Source: Chryseobacterium binzhouense (GTDB taxonomy: Bacteria > Bacteroidota > Bacteroidia > Flavobacteriales > Weeksellaceae). Taken from it: a DNA stretch of 64,000 nt. Positions within the stretch are counted from its first letter, which is position 1, and the number at the start of each line of letters is the position of its first letter. Both the position numbers and the translations under genes were made by a program. The stretch is taken from assembly GCF_007474545.1 (NCBI RefSeq), contig NZ_VKOG01000003.1, positions 1 to 64,000 on the forward strand. The letters are read 5' to 3'. The notes under the pieces were generated by a model. That model was not told the origin of the DNA. It saw nothing but the letters and a program-made list of their open reading frames with translations, and searched no databases. Positions 34,181 through 42,680 of the stretch are shown piece by piece.

Positions 34181-35407
34181 ATGAAAAATAATCACAAAAA
34201 TATAACGGCTGTATTCATATTGCTATTCAACTTTGCAGGATTTGGATTGAAGGCACAAACGCCGATCAATCTTCAGACTGCGATCAATACCGCACTGGAA
34301 AACAACAGAAATCTTAAAAACGAAAAATTGAAATCTGAATATTCCAAAGCTTTGATAAAATCGGCAAATGATATTCCGCAGACTGGTGTAACGTTCGACT
34401 ACGGACAGATCAACAGTGCGTACAACGATACGAAATTTGGCGTTTCGCAGAACATTGCTTTTCCGACAGTGTATAAAAAACAGAAAAATGTATACACCGA
34501 GGAATGGAAAAAATCTCTGCTGAATGTTTCCCTGAAAGAATATGAACTTAAAAAGGCAGTCAGCCTTACCTTTTACAACATTCTGTACTGGAAGGAAAAA
34601 GAAAAACTGCTGAATGAAATCCTGAAACTGTACACCGACTTTTCAGACAAAGCGAACCTCAGACTGAAAGCCGGGGAAAGCAATATTCTGGAAAAAACAA
34701 CCGCTTCCAGCCAGAAATCGGCGATAGAAATTCAGTTAAAACAATTGCAGCAGGAATTAGCCGTTTTAAAGATCCAGTTTCAGTGGCTTTTGAATACGGA
34801 AACCGATTTTATTCCCGAAGATTCAAAATCTTTTGCCAATTCTTTAAACGAAAAACTGGCGGATCATCCTTTGCTCAAAATCTGGGAACAGCAGAAAAAC
34901 ATTTCCACAGAACAGATTGCACTGGAAAAAGCAAAAATGCTTCCCGGTCTGCAATTGGCGTACAACCTGAACAGTTTTAAAGGATTAGGTCCGGATGATA
35001 AACTCTACAATGCAACACCTCAGTTTCATTCGGTTCAGGTCGGTGTTTCGCTTACGATATTTTCGGGAGGTCAGAAAGCGAGAATTGAAGCTGCAAAAGT
35101 TGCGCAGTCTGTTGCAGAAAGTGAACTGAAAAACGCTGAATTCAACCTTCAGAATCAGCTTAAAAAAGCCAGAGAAATCTATCAGTCCAATCTGGAAATT
35201 GTTTCAAAATATGAAAGTTCCGACCTGAAAAATGCAGATGTTATTACCGAAACGGCGAAAAGACAGTTTATCGGCGGAGAAATCAATTACCTTGAATTTG
35301 TGATCCTCGTGAATCAGGCAGTACAGCTTAAAAACAATTACACCGATGCAGTCTGGAAACTTAACCAAAGCGCCATTGAACTGGAATACCTTACTTTAAA
35401 TCCGTAA
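34181..35407 (+). CDS. czcC: TolC-family outer-membrane efflux channel (CzcC-like)
   Basis: A 408-residue outer-membrane factor. A signal peptide (1-26, ending GLKAQ) is followed by two OEP repeats of long helices, the first opening INLQTAINTALENNRNLKN, the second around EQQKNISTEQIALEKAKMLP and FSGGQKARIEAAKVAQS, the usual TolC-type duplications. It would form the exit duct for the CzcA pump. The gene lies between czcA and the adaptor gene and ends 4 bp before it. It is shorter than E. coli TolC but typical for Bacteroidota CzcC. Confidence 0.92.
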   Translation: MKNNHKNITAVFILLFNFAGFGLKAQTPINLQTAINTALENNRNLKNEKLKSEYSKALIKSANDIPQTGVTFDYGQINSAYNDTKFGVSQNIAFPTVYKKQKNVYTEEWKKSLLNVSLKEYELKKAVSLTFYNILYWKEKEKLLNEILKLYTDFSDKANLRLKAGESNILEKTTASSQKSAIEIQLKQLQQELAVLKIQFQWLLNTETDFIPEDSKSFANSLNEKLADHPLLKIWEQQKNISTEQIALEKAKMLPGLQLAYNLNSFKGLGPDDKLYNATPQFHSVQVGVSLTIFSGGQKARIEAAKVAQSVAESELKNAEFNLQNQLKKAREIYQSNLEIVSKYESSDLKNADVITETAKRQFIGGEINYLEFVILVNQAVQLKNNYTDAVWKLNQSAIELEYLTLNP

Positions 35408-35411
35408 AAAA

Positions 35412-36551
35412 ATGAAATCAATTTCAATATATACCTTATTAATAAGCTTTTTTGTATTCATTCAATGTAAAAAAGAAGAAGCTCCCAAACAGGAAAAAAA
35501 TATCCCGAAAGACGAAAATATAGTCACTTTAACGGATGCTCAGTTAAGAAATGCACCGATAGAAACAACCACACTTTCGTTACAGAATATCGCTTCCACC
35601 CTGAAATTAAACGGGATGATCGATGTTCCGCCTCAAAATCTGGTTTCTGTAAGCATTCCGCTTGGCGGTTATCTGAAATCCAGTAATCTTCTTCCGGGAA
35701 TGCCGGTTTCCAGAGGTCAGGTGATTGCCGTGATTGAAAATCCGCAGTTCATTCAGCTTCAGCAGGATTATTTACTGGCAAGATCCAAAGCACATTTTGC
35801 AGAACTGGATTACAACCGTCAGAAAACACTGAACCAAAGTCAGGCAAGCAGTAATAAAGCCATGCAGCTCGCTCAGTCTGAAATGAACAGCCAGAGAATT
35901 TTAATGAATTCATTGGCGCAGCAGCTCAGACTCATCAATATCAATCCGGAATCTTTAAAATCGGGAAGCATTACGAAAAGCGTTCCGGTGTATAGCTCAA
36001 TCAACGGATTTGTAAGCAAAGTGAATGTGAACATCGGAAAATATGTAAATCCTTCGGATGTGCTTTTTGAGCTTATCAATCCCGATGACATCCACCTGAA
36101 TCTTAAAGTGTACGAAAAAGACCTGGAAAACCTGAAAAAAGGACAGCGTTTCGCAGCATATACCAATGCAGATCCGGGCAAAAAATATTATGGGGAAATT
36201 CTTCTCATCAGTAAAGATATCAGTCAGGGCGGTTTAGCGGAAGTTCATTGCCATTTTGATCAGTACGATCACAGTCTTGTTCCGGGAATGTATATGAATG
36301 CCGAAATTGAAACCAGCACCTCCTTTTCCAATGCAGTTCCGGAAGAAAGCATCGTGAATTTTGAAGGCAAAGACTTTGTTTTTGTTGAGGTTAAAAAGCA
36401 GACGTACCGATTGACTCCGGTTACTTTGGGGGAAACGGAAAACGGATTTATCCAGATCCTCAATTTTGATGATTTTAAGAATAAAAAGATCGTGACCAAA
36501 AATGCTTATACGCTTTTGATGAAGCTTAAAAATACGGAGGAAGAAGAATAA
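35412..36551 (+). CDS. czcB: Periplasmic adaptor lipoprotein (CzcB-like)
   Basis: A 379-residue membrane-fusion protein with a lipoprotein signal (FFVFIQCKKEE; Cys near residue 19). It has a biotinyl-lipoyl segment (GGYLKSSNLLPGMPVSRGQ), a helical hairpin (LLARSKAHFAELDYNRQKTL, QLAQSEMNSQR), then YSSINGFVSKVNVNIGKYV and a beta-barrel domain ending in a membrane-proximal part. It links CzcA to CzcC. Two hairpins downstream (36615-36665) may end the operon. Confidence 0.93.
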   Translation: MKSISIYTLLISFFVFIQCKKEEAPKQEKNIPKDENIVTLTDAQLRNAPIETTTLSLQNIASTLKLNGMIDVPPQNLVSVSIPLGGYLKSSNLLPGMPVSRGQVIAVIENPQFIQLQQDYLLARSKAHFAELDYNRQKTLNQSQASSNKAMQLAQSEMNSQRILMNSLAQQLRLININPESLKSGSITKSVPVYSSINGFVSKVNVNIGKYVNPSDVLFELINPDDIHLNLKVYEKDLENLKKGQRFAAYTNADPGKKYYGEILLISKDISQGGLAEVHCHFDQYDHSLVPGMYMNAEIETSTSFSNAVPEESIVNFEGKDFVFVEVKKQTYRLTPVTLGETENGFIQILNFDDFKNKKIVTKNAYTLLMKLKNTEEEE

Positions 36552-36738
36552 ATATTAAGTTTAAAGTAATTTGATATCATTATTCGTCAGTTAAAAATGT
36601 AAAGTCTGTCTGAACCAATTTCAGAATTAATTCAGACAAGTTTATAGTTTAAACAATAAACTAAAGCTGAACAATTTATTGAACATTTTAGCGTTATAAT
36701 CCGGATTAATTTAAAATCATTCTTAACGGGAAATTTAA

Positions 36739-36746
36739 TAAATTTG
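36739..36746 (+). promoter_or_regulatory. -7 box, second small protein of the efflux region
   Basis: TAAATTTG fits TAnnTTTG, with the same 5-base distance to a GTG start and the same upstream CATTCTTAACG block as at 30208. Confidence 0.55.
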
Positions 36747-36751
36747 ATTGT

Positions 36752-37138
36752 GTGAAAAAGTTGGTTTCCATATTGTTACTATCCTTATTCTTGGTTTCTA
36801 CAACCGAGCTGTATCAGCTTTTTAAGATTCCAGCTTTGGTGGAACATTATTGGGAACATAAACATCTTAATCCGGAAATGCCGCTGATCGCATTTTTCAA
36901 AGCACATTACGATCATCCTGCAAAAGACGGAGATTACGGTAAAGACAGAAAACTGCCTTTTATTATCCACGCAAAACCATTAAACCTTGTTTTTACACTT
37001 CAGCAAGGTTTTCAGTTGGAACTTCAGAATAACTCTTTCAAAATTTCTGTGTCTCATAAAATTCCTTCAAAAGACGAAGATTTCTGCTACAAAGGATTTA
37101 CCGGGTCTGTCTGGGAACCGCCGAAATCTATTACTTAA
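36752..37138 (+). CDS. Small exported protein, second paralogue flanking the efflux genes
   Basis: A 128-residue paralogue of the protein at 30221, with signal peptide MKKLVSILLLSLFLVSTTEL and LVEHYWEHKHLNPEMP, FFKAHYDHPAKDGDY and GKDRKLPFIIH. Several His are conserved (EHYWEHKH, KAHYDH), so a periplasmic metal-binding role beside the efflux operon is plausible but not shown. It starts at GTG with a promoter box conserved with the first copy. Together the paralogues frame czcACB, which suggests a segmental duplication. Confidence 0.78.
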   Translation: MKKLVSILLLSLFLVSTTELYQLFKIPALVEHYWEHKHLNPEMPLIAFFKAHYDHPAKDGDYGKDRKLPFIIHAKPLNLVFTLQQGFQLELQNNSFKISVSHKIPSKDEDFCYKGFTGSVWEPPKSIT

Positions 37139-37214
37139 AACCATTTGAAATTTTGATTTTACTTTAATCAAAACACATCATTTATTTTTCAAAATCATTA
37201 TAAAATTTAAAATA

Positions 37215-37658
37215 ATGAAAACATTATTATCAGCCATTCTTATGGTTGTATTATCCGTTGGTTTCCACGCACAAAGCAGACTGGAAAACGCAAAAAAAAC
37301 CGCAGCAGAAAACAAAGAACTGATTCTGCTTAATTTTTCCGGCTCAGACTGGTGTATTCCGTGTATCAAGCTTCATAAAAATATCATCGAAACAGAAGAT
37401 TTCAAAAAACTGGAATCTGATAAAGTAATTGTGTACATCAACGCAGATTTCCCGAGAAATAAGAAAAATCAGCTATCTGCCGATCTGAAAAAAGAAAATG
37501 CCTCTCTTGCCGATGCATATAATAAAAAAGGCTTGTTTCCGTATACACTTCTACTAAATTCAGAAGGAAAAATTCTGAAAAGCTGGGAAGGACTGCCTTC
37601 AGAAAATGCACTGGCTTTCAGTAAGGAAATCAGGGAAATCAGGGAAAATCAAAAATAA
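37215..37658 (+). CDS. Periplasmic thioredoxin-like protein
   Basis: A 147-residue exported thiol-disulfide protein. A signal peptide (MKTLLSAILMVVLSVGFHAQ) precedes a thioredoxin fold with the active site WCIPC in FSGSDWCIPCIKLHK (about residues 45-59) and a cis-Pro region FPYTLLLNSEGKIL. It belongs to the Thioredoxin_7/DsbDgamma-like group. It leads a run with apbE, a DUF4266 lipoprotein and DUF3570 protein, a set often found together in Bacteroidota, so it probably serves their extracytoplasmic assembly. The apbE start lies 10 bp beyond its stop. Confidence 0.9.
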   Translation: MKTLLSAILMVVLSVGFHAQSRLENAKKTAAENKELILLNFSGSDWCIPCIKLHKNIIETEDFKKLESDKVIVYINADFPRNKKNQLSADLKKENASLADAYNKKGLFPYTLLLNSEGKILKSWEGLPSENALAFSKEIREIRENQK

Positions 37659-37668
37659 AATAATAGAG

Positions 37669-38595
37669 ATGCTTAGAGAATTCAAAAGACCTCAGAAACT
37701 GATGGGGAATGCTTTTGAAATTACCGTTGTAAGCGATAATGAAAAACTTGCTTATGATCATATTGATGCAGCCATTGCCGAAATCCGAAGAATCGAAAAG
37801 CTTTTGACTACTTTCAGCGATGACAGTCAGACTAATCTCATTAATCAAAATGCGGGATTAAAACCCGTGAAAGTAGATTGGGAAATTTTTGACCTTATTG
37901 AAAGAAGCTTACGGATCAGCAGAATTACAGACGGTTACTTCGATATTTCTTACGGCGGAATCGATAAAAGTTTCTGGAATTTCGACTGTGAAATGAAAGA
38001 ACTTCCCGATCCCGAAAAAATAAAAGATCATCTGAAACTGGTTAATTATCAGAATATTATTCTCGATCGCGACAATCAGACCGTTTTCCTTAAAGAAAAA
38101 GGAATGCGCATCGGTTTTGGAGGAATCGGGAAAGGATATGCCGCAGAAAGGGCAAAAAGAATTCTTCAGGATAGAAATGTGAATGCCGGAATTGTAAATG
38201 CTTCCGGCGATTTGACAACTTGGGGAAATCAGGCGGACGGAAAACCCTGGACTGTAGGAATTGCCGATCCCGACAATGCAAAACAGCCTTTTTCTTATAT
38301 GAATATCACCGATATGGCGGTTGCAACGTCAGGAAATTACGAGAAATTCGTGGTCATCAACGGTAAAAAATATTCTCATACCATCAATCCCAAAACAGGA
38401 ATGCCTGTTTCGGGCGTGAAAAGTGTTACAGTATTTTGTCCCAACGCAGAAATTGCCGATGCAATGGCGACTCCCGTCAGTATTATGGGAATCGATGCCG
38501 CACTCGGTATGATCAACCAGATCAATCATCTGGAGTGTATCATCATCGACGATGAGGACAGAATTTATTCATCTCAAAACATTAATTTAAAATAA
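37669..38595 (+). CDS. apbE: FAD:protein FMN transferase ApbE
   Basis: A 308-residue enzyme that attaches FMN covalently to threonine or serine of extracytoplasmic redox proteins. It starts MLREFKRPQKLMGNAFEITV and has FSDDSQTNLINQN, the GGIGKGYAAERA loop, GIVNASGDLTTWG, and YSHTINPKTGMPV with AEIADAMATPVSIMG, the conserved Mg/FAD-binding motifs. The frame opens earlier at 37606 but that part overlaps the thioredoxin gene; ATG 37669 fits the family. A signal peptide is not evident. Neighbours are DUF4266 and DUF3570 genes. Confidence 0.93.
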   Translation: MLREFKRPQKLMGNAFEITVVSDNEKLAYDHIDAAIAEIRRIEKLLTTFSDDSQTNLINQNAGLKPVKVDWEIFDLIERSLRISRITDGYFDISYGGIDKSFWNFDCEMKELPDPEKIKDHLKLVNYQNIILDRDNQTVFLKEKGMRIGFGGIGKGYAAERAKRILQDRNVNAGIVNASGDLTTWGNQADGKPWTVGIADPDNAKQPFSYMNITDMAVATSGNYEKFVVINGKKYSHTINPKTGMPVSGVKSVTVFCPNAEIADAMATPVSIMGIDAALGMINQINHLECIIIDDEDRIYSSQNINLK

Positions 38596-38679
38596 AATAC
38601 TTTGTTTATCAGAACAAAATCCTCGGTATCTGATTCATACTAAAGCAATTAAATCAACTTTAAAAACAAATCAATACAA

Positions 38680-39036
38680 ATGACAGACCTTATAAAACAA
38701 ACTCAGAAGCTTTTCGGATATTTATTTGGGCAGCTTTCTCCGTCTTCCACTCCCGCTTTTTTGCTCGTTCCTCACAAAAAGAGCTCCGTTCAAGCCGGGC
38801 TGCGAAGATTCAACGTTTTAAATTACAAAACCATTGCAGTTCTTTCGATAGTAACAATTCCTTTGCTGAATTCCTGTACCACTGTAAAAGAATACGAAAA
38901 AAATAAGCTCAACGATGCCGAAATGGTGCTCGGAAACAGAATCATTGAGAAGACCGAACTGAGCTTTCAGTCTTACAGAGAAGGTTCTTCAGGAGTCAAT
39001 GCCGGAAAAGTGGGCGGTGGTTGCGGATGCAATTAA
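38680..39036 (+). CDS. DUF4266 lipoprotein with a repeat-derived N-terminus
   Basis: A 118-residue protein. From about residue 46 it is a typical DUF4266 lipoprotein: a hydrophobic stretch (YKTIAVLSIVTIPLLNSC), TVKEYEKNKLNDAEM, then REGSSGVNAGKVGGGCGCN at the end. Residues about 14-41 (YLFGQLSPSSTPAF and on) are encoded by the palindromic repeat copy at 38721-38803 and belong to no DUF4266 protein known to me. No ATG lies between the repeat and the signal segment, so the repeat has either been added in frame or has cut off the original start. The signal peptide may therefore be internal and export impaired. Confidence 0.8.
   Translation: MTDLIKQTQKLFGYLFGQLSPSSTPAFLLVPHKKSSVQAGLRRFNVLNYKTIAVLSIVTIPLLNSCTTVKEYEKNKLNDAEMVLGNRIIEKTELSFQSYREGSSGVNAGKVGGGCGCN
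38721..38803. repeat. Palindromic repeat, copy 2 (inside the DUF4266 frame)
   Basis: TTTATTTGGGCAGCT, CCCGCTTTTTTG, CAAAAAGAGCTCC and CCGGGCTGC occur in order. GCTTTTTTG faces CAAAAAGAGC and GGCAGC faces GCTGC as inverted arms. Copy 1 lies at 30677-30824 with longer internal spacing. Confidence 0.65.
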
Positions 39037-39071
39037 GAAAAGAGAATGGTAAAAATTTAATGTGATCTACA

Positions 39072-40250
39072 ATGAAAAAAATAATCATAAGTGTTGTTGC
39101 TCTTTTCGGAATATTTAATGCAAAAGCACAGGAAAACACAAATAACGAACAGCCCAAAAAGCTGACTTTTGAAGAAGCTAATTTAGTTTCTAGTTACTAC
39201 AAACAGGACGGAAACAATTCTGCCGTTACAGGAGGAATCGGCTCAGAAAAACTGACCGATATTTCCAACACGATCGATGTAACGATGGTGAAATACGATA
39301 AAAAAGACCGTAAAAATAAATTCAATGTAAGTGTCGGGATTGATCATTATACTTCCGCATCTTCGGATATGATTGACCTGAAAGCGAATTCATCGGCTTC
39401 CCACGCAGACAACAGAATTTATCCTGCATTAAGCTGGAGCCGCGAGAACGAAGAAAAAGGAACTACCCTGCTTGCTGCAATTTCTTCTTCCAGCGAATAT
39501 GATTATCAATCATACAGTGCCAATATTGGTTTTGCAAAAAAAACACCTAACAAGATGGGAGAATTTACCGCTAAATTTCAAGCTTTTCTGGATCAGGTAA
39601 AAATGATCGTCCCAATTGAACTCCGAAATGATCCTTCGGTGCAAAGTTCGGGAACACAAGGAAGAAATACTTTTGCCTTGTCTCTGGCGTACTCACAGAT
39701 CATTAATCAAAATTTCCAAATTGAAATTTTGGGGGATGCTGTTCAGCAGACAGGATATTTAGGTCTGCCATTCCATAGGGTATATTTTAATGACAATTCT
39801 GTTCATCAGGAAGCTTTGCCGGATAAAAGATTTAAAATACCTTTGGGAGTGAGAGCTAATTATTTCCTGGGAGACAAAGTGATTCTGAGAGCGTATTACC
39901 GTTATTATACGGACGATTGGGGCTTGAAATCCAATACTTTCAGCTTAGAGACACCGGTGAAAGTTTCACCTTTTGTTTCGGTGAGTCCTTTCTATCGTTA
40001 TTATTCTCAGACTGCGGCTAAATATTTTGCGCCTTATCAGCAGCATACGGCATTTGACGATTTTTACACCAGCAATTATGATCTGTCAAAATTCAACAGC
40101 CATTTTTACGGAGCAGGAATCAGAATCAGTCCGAAGAACGGATTATTTGGCGTAGAACGACTGAATATGCTTGAAATACGGTACGGACATTACACGAAAT
40201 CCATCGGGATGAAATCTGATATTATTTCGTTAAATTTAAGGTTTAAGTAA
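39072..40250 (+). CDS. DUF3570 outer-membrane protein
   Basis: A 392-residue protein with a signal peptide (MKKIIISVVALFGIFNAKAQ) followed by a beta-barrel-like sequence with alternating strands, for example SAVTGGIGSEKLTDISNTID, YSANIGFAKKTPNKMGEF, RAYYRYYTDDWGLKSNTFS, ending with a strand with terminal Phe-Lys (ISLNLRFK). This fits DUF3570, which is regularly found next to DUF4266 lipoprotein, ApbE and thioredoxin genes. The module is thought to act in an extracytoplasmic flavin-dependent redox or metal process, though its exact job is unknown to me. A hairpin follows. Confidence 0.88.
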   Translation: MKKIIISVVALFGIFNAKAQENTNNEQPKKLTFEEANLVSSYYKQDGNNSAVTGGIGSEKLTDISNTIDVTMVKYDKKDRKNKFNVSVGIDHYTSASSDMIDLKANSSASHADNRIYPALSWSRENEEKGTTLLAAISSSSEYDYQSYSANIGFAKKTPNKMGEFTAKFQAFLDQVKMIVPIELRNDPSVQSSGTQGRNTFALSLAYSQIINQNFQIEILGDAVQQTGYLGLPFHRVYFNDNSVHQEALPDKRFKIPLGVRANYFLGDKVILRAYYRYYTDDWGLKSNTFSLETPVKVSPFVSVSPFYRYYSQTAAKYFAPYQQHTAFDDFYTSNYDLSKFNSHFYGAGIRISPKNGLFGVERLNMLEIRYGHYTKSIGMKSDIISLNLRFK

Positions 40251-40256
40251 AAATCA

Positions 40257-40292
40257 ACATGACCTGCTAATAATTTTGCGGGTCATGTACTT
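40257..40292. terminator. Hairpin between the DUF3570 gene and the convergent gene
   Basis: ACATGACCTGC pairs with GCGGGTCATGT (one G-T pair), loop of ten bases, followed by a weak T-rich tail. It lies between two convergent genes. Confidence 0.65.
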
Positions 40293-40332
40293 TAATTAAT
40301 GATGGTTTTACAAACCCCTGAATTTTATACAA

Positions 40333-40869
40333 TTAAAGATTGGCTTTTAATCCAATTAAATTTAAAGCAGACTGGCTGAGATAAATTTCTCCAAGTGAAA
40401 CAAGTGATTCAATATCTGCAAAACCCTGAAAAATTTGTTCGTTTTTATTAAAAGACAATTCTATTGAAGAATTATAAGATACCGTTAATCTTGCGACAGA
40501 AAACCCGTTATAGGCAAACTCAAAACCCTCAAACAATATCTTTGCTTCAGCTCTTTGAAAAAACCTTTTCTCATCTAAAATTTTATTTCCTGAATTTTCA
40601 TCAGTACTTATCTCCTGATTGTGTGGTAAAGATTTCCAAATTTGATAATTTTTAGGTTCCTTAAGAACATTTCCTTTCTCGTCTAGAGGAACAAACATAT
40701 CCAGACGAAGAGGCATTCTGAGAAATTTTGCATAATTATTCATCAGATTGAGTGTATGAAGGTCTGCATATCCTTCATTAGAATAATATTCAATCACAAA
40801 ATCCGTCATTGGAATTAATCTCTGATCAAAAACCGGCATATCTAATTCTCTTATGAAATCAGTTAGCAA
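40333..40869 (-). CDS. Hypothetical protein
   Basis: A 178-residue soluble protein that I do not recognise. It starts MLTDFIRELDMPVFDQRLIP, is acidic, lacks signal or membrane segments, and has an SLVSLGEIYLSQSALNLIGL tail. It is convergent with the DUF3570 gene and stands alone on the minus strand, 285 bp from acpP. Codon use and composition resemble the core genes nearby. Confidence 0.75.
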   Translation of the reverse strand: MLTDFIRELDMPVFDQRLIPMTDFVIEYYSNEGYADLHTLNLMNNYAKFLRMPLRLDMFVPLDEKGNVLKEPKNYQIWKSLPHNQEISTDENSGNKILDEKRFFQRAEAKILFEGFEFAYNGFSVARLTVSYNSSIELSFNKNEQIFQGFADIESLVSLGEIYLSQSALNLIGLKANL

Positions 40870-41115
40870 ATATATAGTTTTAAAAGCCTGCCGAAAACCA
40901 TTTAATCTAGTTTAAAATAAATCAAAATAAGTACGAGTTACTTCATTTAAAATAATTCACGGGTAAAAAAATTATTTTCTATTAAAAAAAATAAGATTTA
41001 AAACCACATCAGTCATAAATAATTGATAACTAAAAGACTACCTTTATTCAGATTAAATAATGTATGTTCTTTCCACAAAAAAGAGGAAAAAAATGTTTTA
41101 TCGTAAAGAATTTTA

Positions 41116-41123
41116 TATATTTG
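41116..41123 (+). promoter_or_regulatory. -7 box of the acpP promoter
   Basis: TATATTTG, a perfect TAnnTTTG match, lies 31 bp upstream of the acpP ATG in a 285-bp AT-rich gap (40870-41154) that holds nothing else I can name. Confidence 0.65.
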
Positions 41124-41154
41124 CACCATCTAACAATTAAAAAAATAATTTACT

Positions 41155-41394
41155 ATGTCAGACATTGCATCAAGAGTAAAAGCTATCATCGCTGATAAGC
41201 TTGACGTTGAAGAAACAGAAGTAACTCCTGAGGCTAGCTTCACTAATGATTTGGGAGCAGACTCACTAGATACAGTTGAATTAATCATGGAATTCGAAAA
41301 AGAATTTAACATTCAGATTCCTGATGATCAAGCTGAAAAAATTACTACTGTAGGGCACGCTATCGCGTATATAGAGGAAGTAGTAAATAAATAA
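41155..41394 (+). CDS. acpP: Acyl carrier protein
   Basis: A 79-residue acidic carrier protein of type II fatty acid synthesis. The phosphopantetheine attachment serine is in [15 protein letters not shown], near residue 39, and the helices around it are canonical. It is followed 31 bp later by fabF, the usual pair, with rnc next, as in many bacteria. Confidence 0.97.
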   Translation: MSDIASRVKAIIADKLDVEETEVTPEASFTNDLGADSLDTVELIMEFEKEFNIQIPDDQAEKITTVGHAIAYIEEVVNK

Positions 41395-41425
41395 TATCTT
41401 CAACAAAGGAAAATTTTAAAAGTTT

Positions 41426-42670
41426 ATGGAATTAAAAAGAGTAGTTGTAACTGGTTTTGGCGCAATAACACCAATAGGTAATAATGCGAGTGAATACTGG
41501 GAAAGTCTTGTAAAAGGCAAGAGCGGAGCCGCTCCTATTACTCTTTTTGATGCCAAAAACTTCAAGACTAAGTTCGCATGTGAGGTTAAAAATTTCAATC
41601 CATTGGATCATTTCGACAAGAAAGAAGCTAAAAAGATGGACAGGAATACTCAACTAGGACTTGTCGCTGCAAGAGAAGCAGTAAGTCATTCTAAAATTAT
41701 TGAAGACAATGTTGATAAAAACAGAGTCGGCGTAATTTGGGGATCAGGAATAGGAGGTCTTGAAACTTTTGAAACAGAAGTTTTGGGTTGGGCAAATACG
41801 GAAATTCCGAGATTTAATCCTTTCTTTATTCCTAAGATGATTGCGGACATTACACCGGGGCATATTTCTATTGAATATGGCTTCCATGGTCCCAATTACA
41901 CTACAGTTTCGGCTTGTGCCTCGTCAGCAAATGCATTAATTGATTCTAAGATGCTTATCCAGCTCGGTAAAGCAGATGTTATCGTCTGCGGAGGATCTGA
42001 AGCTGCTGTTACAGCAAGCGGAGTCGGAGGTTTTAATGCAATGATGGCACTTTCTACAAGAAATGACGACCCTACAACAGCATCACGCCCATTTGATAAA
42101 GACAGAGACGGTTTTGTATTAGGTGAAGGAGCAGGCTGCATCATTCTTGAGGAGTACGAACACGCTGTGAAGCGTGGAGCAACAATTTATGCAGAATTAT
42201 TAGGCGGCGGTATGAGTGCTGATGCACATCACATGACAGCACCCCATCCTGAAGGTTTAGGAGCTTATCTGGTAATGAAAAATTGCCTGGAAGACGCAGG
42301 ACTAACTGCTGATGAAGTAGATCACATCAATATGCATGGTACATCTACTCCATTAGGAGACATTGCGGAGTCTAACGCAATTTCAAGATTATTGGGTGAG
42401 CACGCTTATGACATTCAGATCAATTCTACAAAATCAATGACAGGTCACTTATTGGGTGCTGCCGGTGTCATTGAGGCAATTGCTGCTTTGGGAACAATTA
42501 TTCATGGTATCGTTCCTCCCACAATCAACCATTTTACTGATGATGAGAACATCGACAGCAGACTGAATTTCACATTCAACGAAGCTGCAAAAAAAGATGT
42601 AAAAGTTGCCATGAGTAACACATTTGGATTTGGTGGACACAATGCCTGTGTTCTGTTTAAAAAAATCTAA
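41426..42670 (+). CDS. fabF: Beta-ketoacyl-ACP synthase II
   Basis: A 414-residue condensing enzyme that extends acyl-ACP with malonyl-ACP. The Cys-His-His triad is in SACASSANA (Cys near 163), NMHGTSTPLGD and STKSMTGHLLGAAG; the C-terminal SNTFGFGGHNACVLF is the family's glycine-rich close. The order acpP-fabF-rnc indicates an operon; rnc starts 10 bp after its stop. Confidence 0.97.
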   Translation: MELKRVVVTGFGAITPIGNNASEYWESLVKGKSGAAPITLFDAKNFKTKFACEVKNFNPLDHFDKKEAKKMDRNTQLGLVAAREAVSHSKIIEDNVDKNRVGVIWGSGIGGLETFETEVLGWANTEIPRFNPFFIPKMIADITPGHISIEYGFHGPNYTTVSACASSANALIDSKMLIQLGKADVIVCGGSEAAVTASGVGGFNAMMALSTRNDDPTTASRPFDKDRDGFVLGEGAGCIILEEYEHAVKRGATIYAELLGGGMSADAHHMTAPHPEGLGAYLVMKNCLEDAGLTADEVDHINMHGTSTPLGDIAESNAISRLLGEHAYDIQINSTKSMTGHLLGAAGVIEAIAALGTIIHGIVPPTINHFTDDENIDSRLNFTFNEAAKKDVKVAMSNTFGFGGHNACVLFKKI

Positions 42671-42680
42671 TTATTACTGA

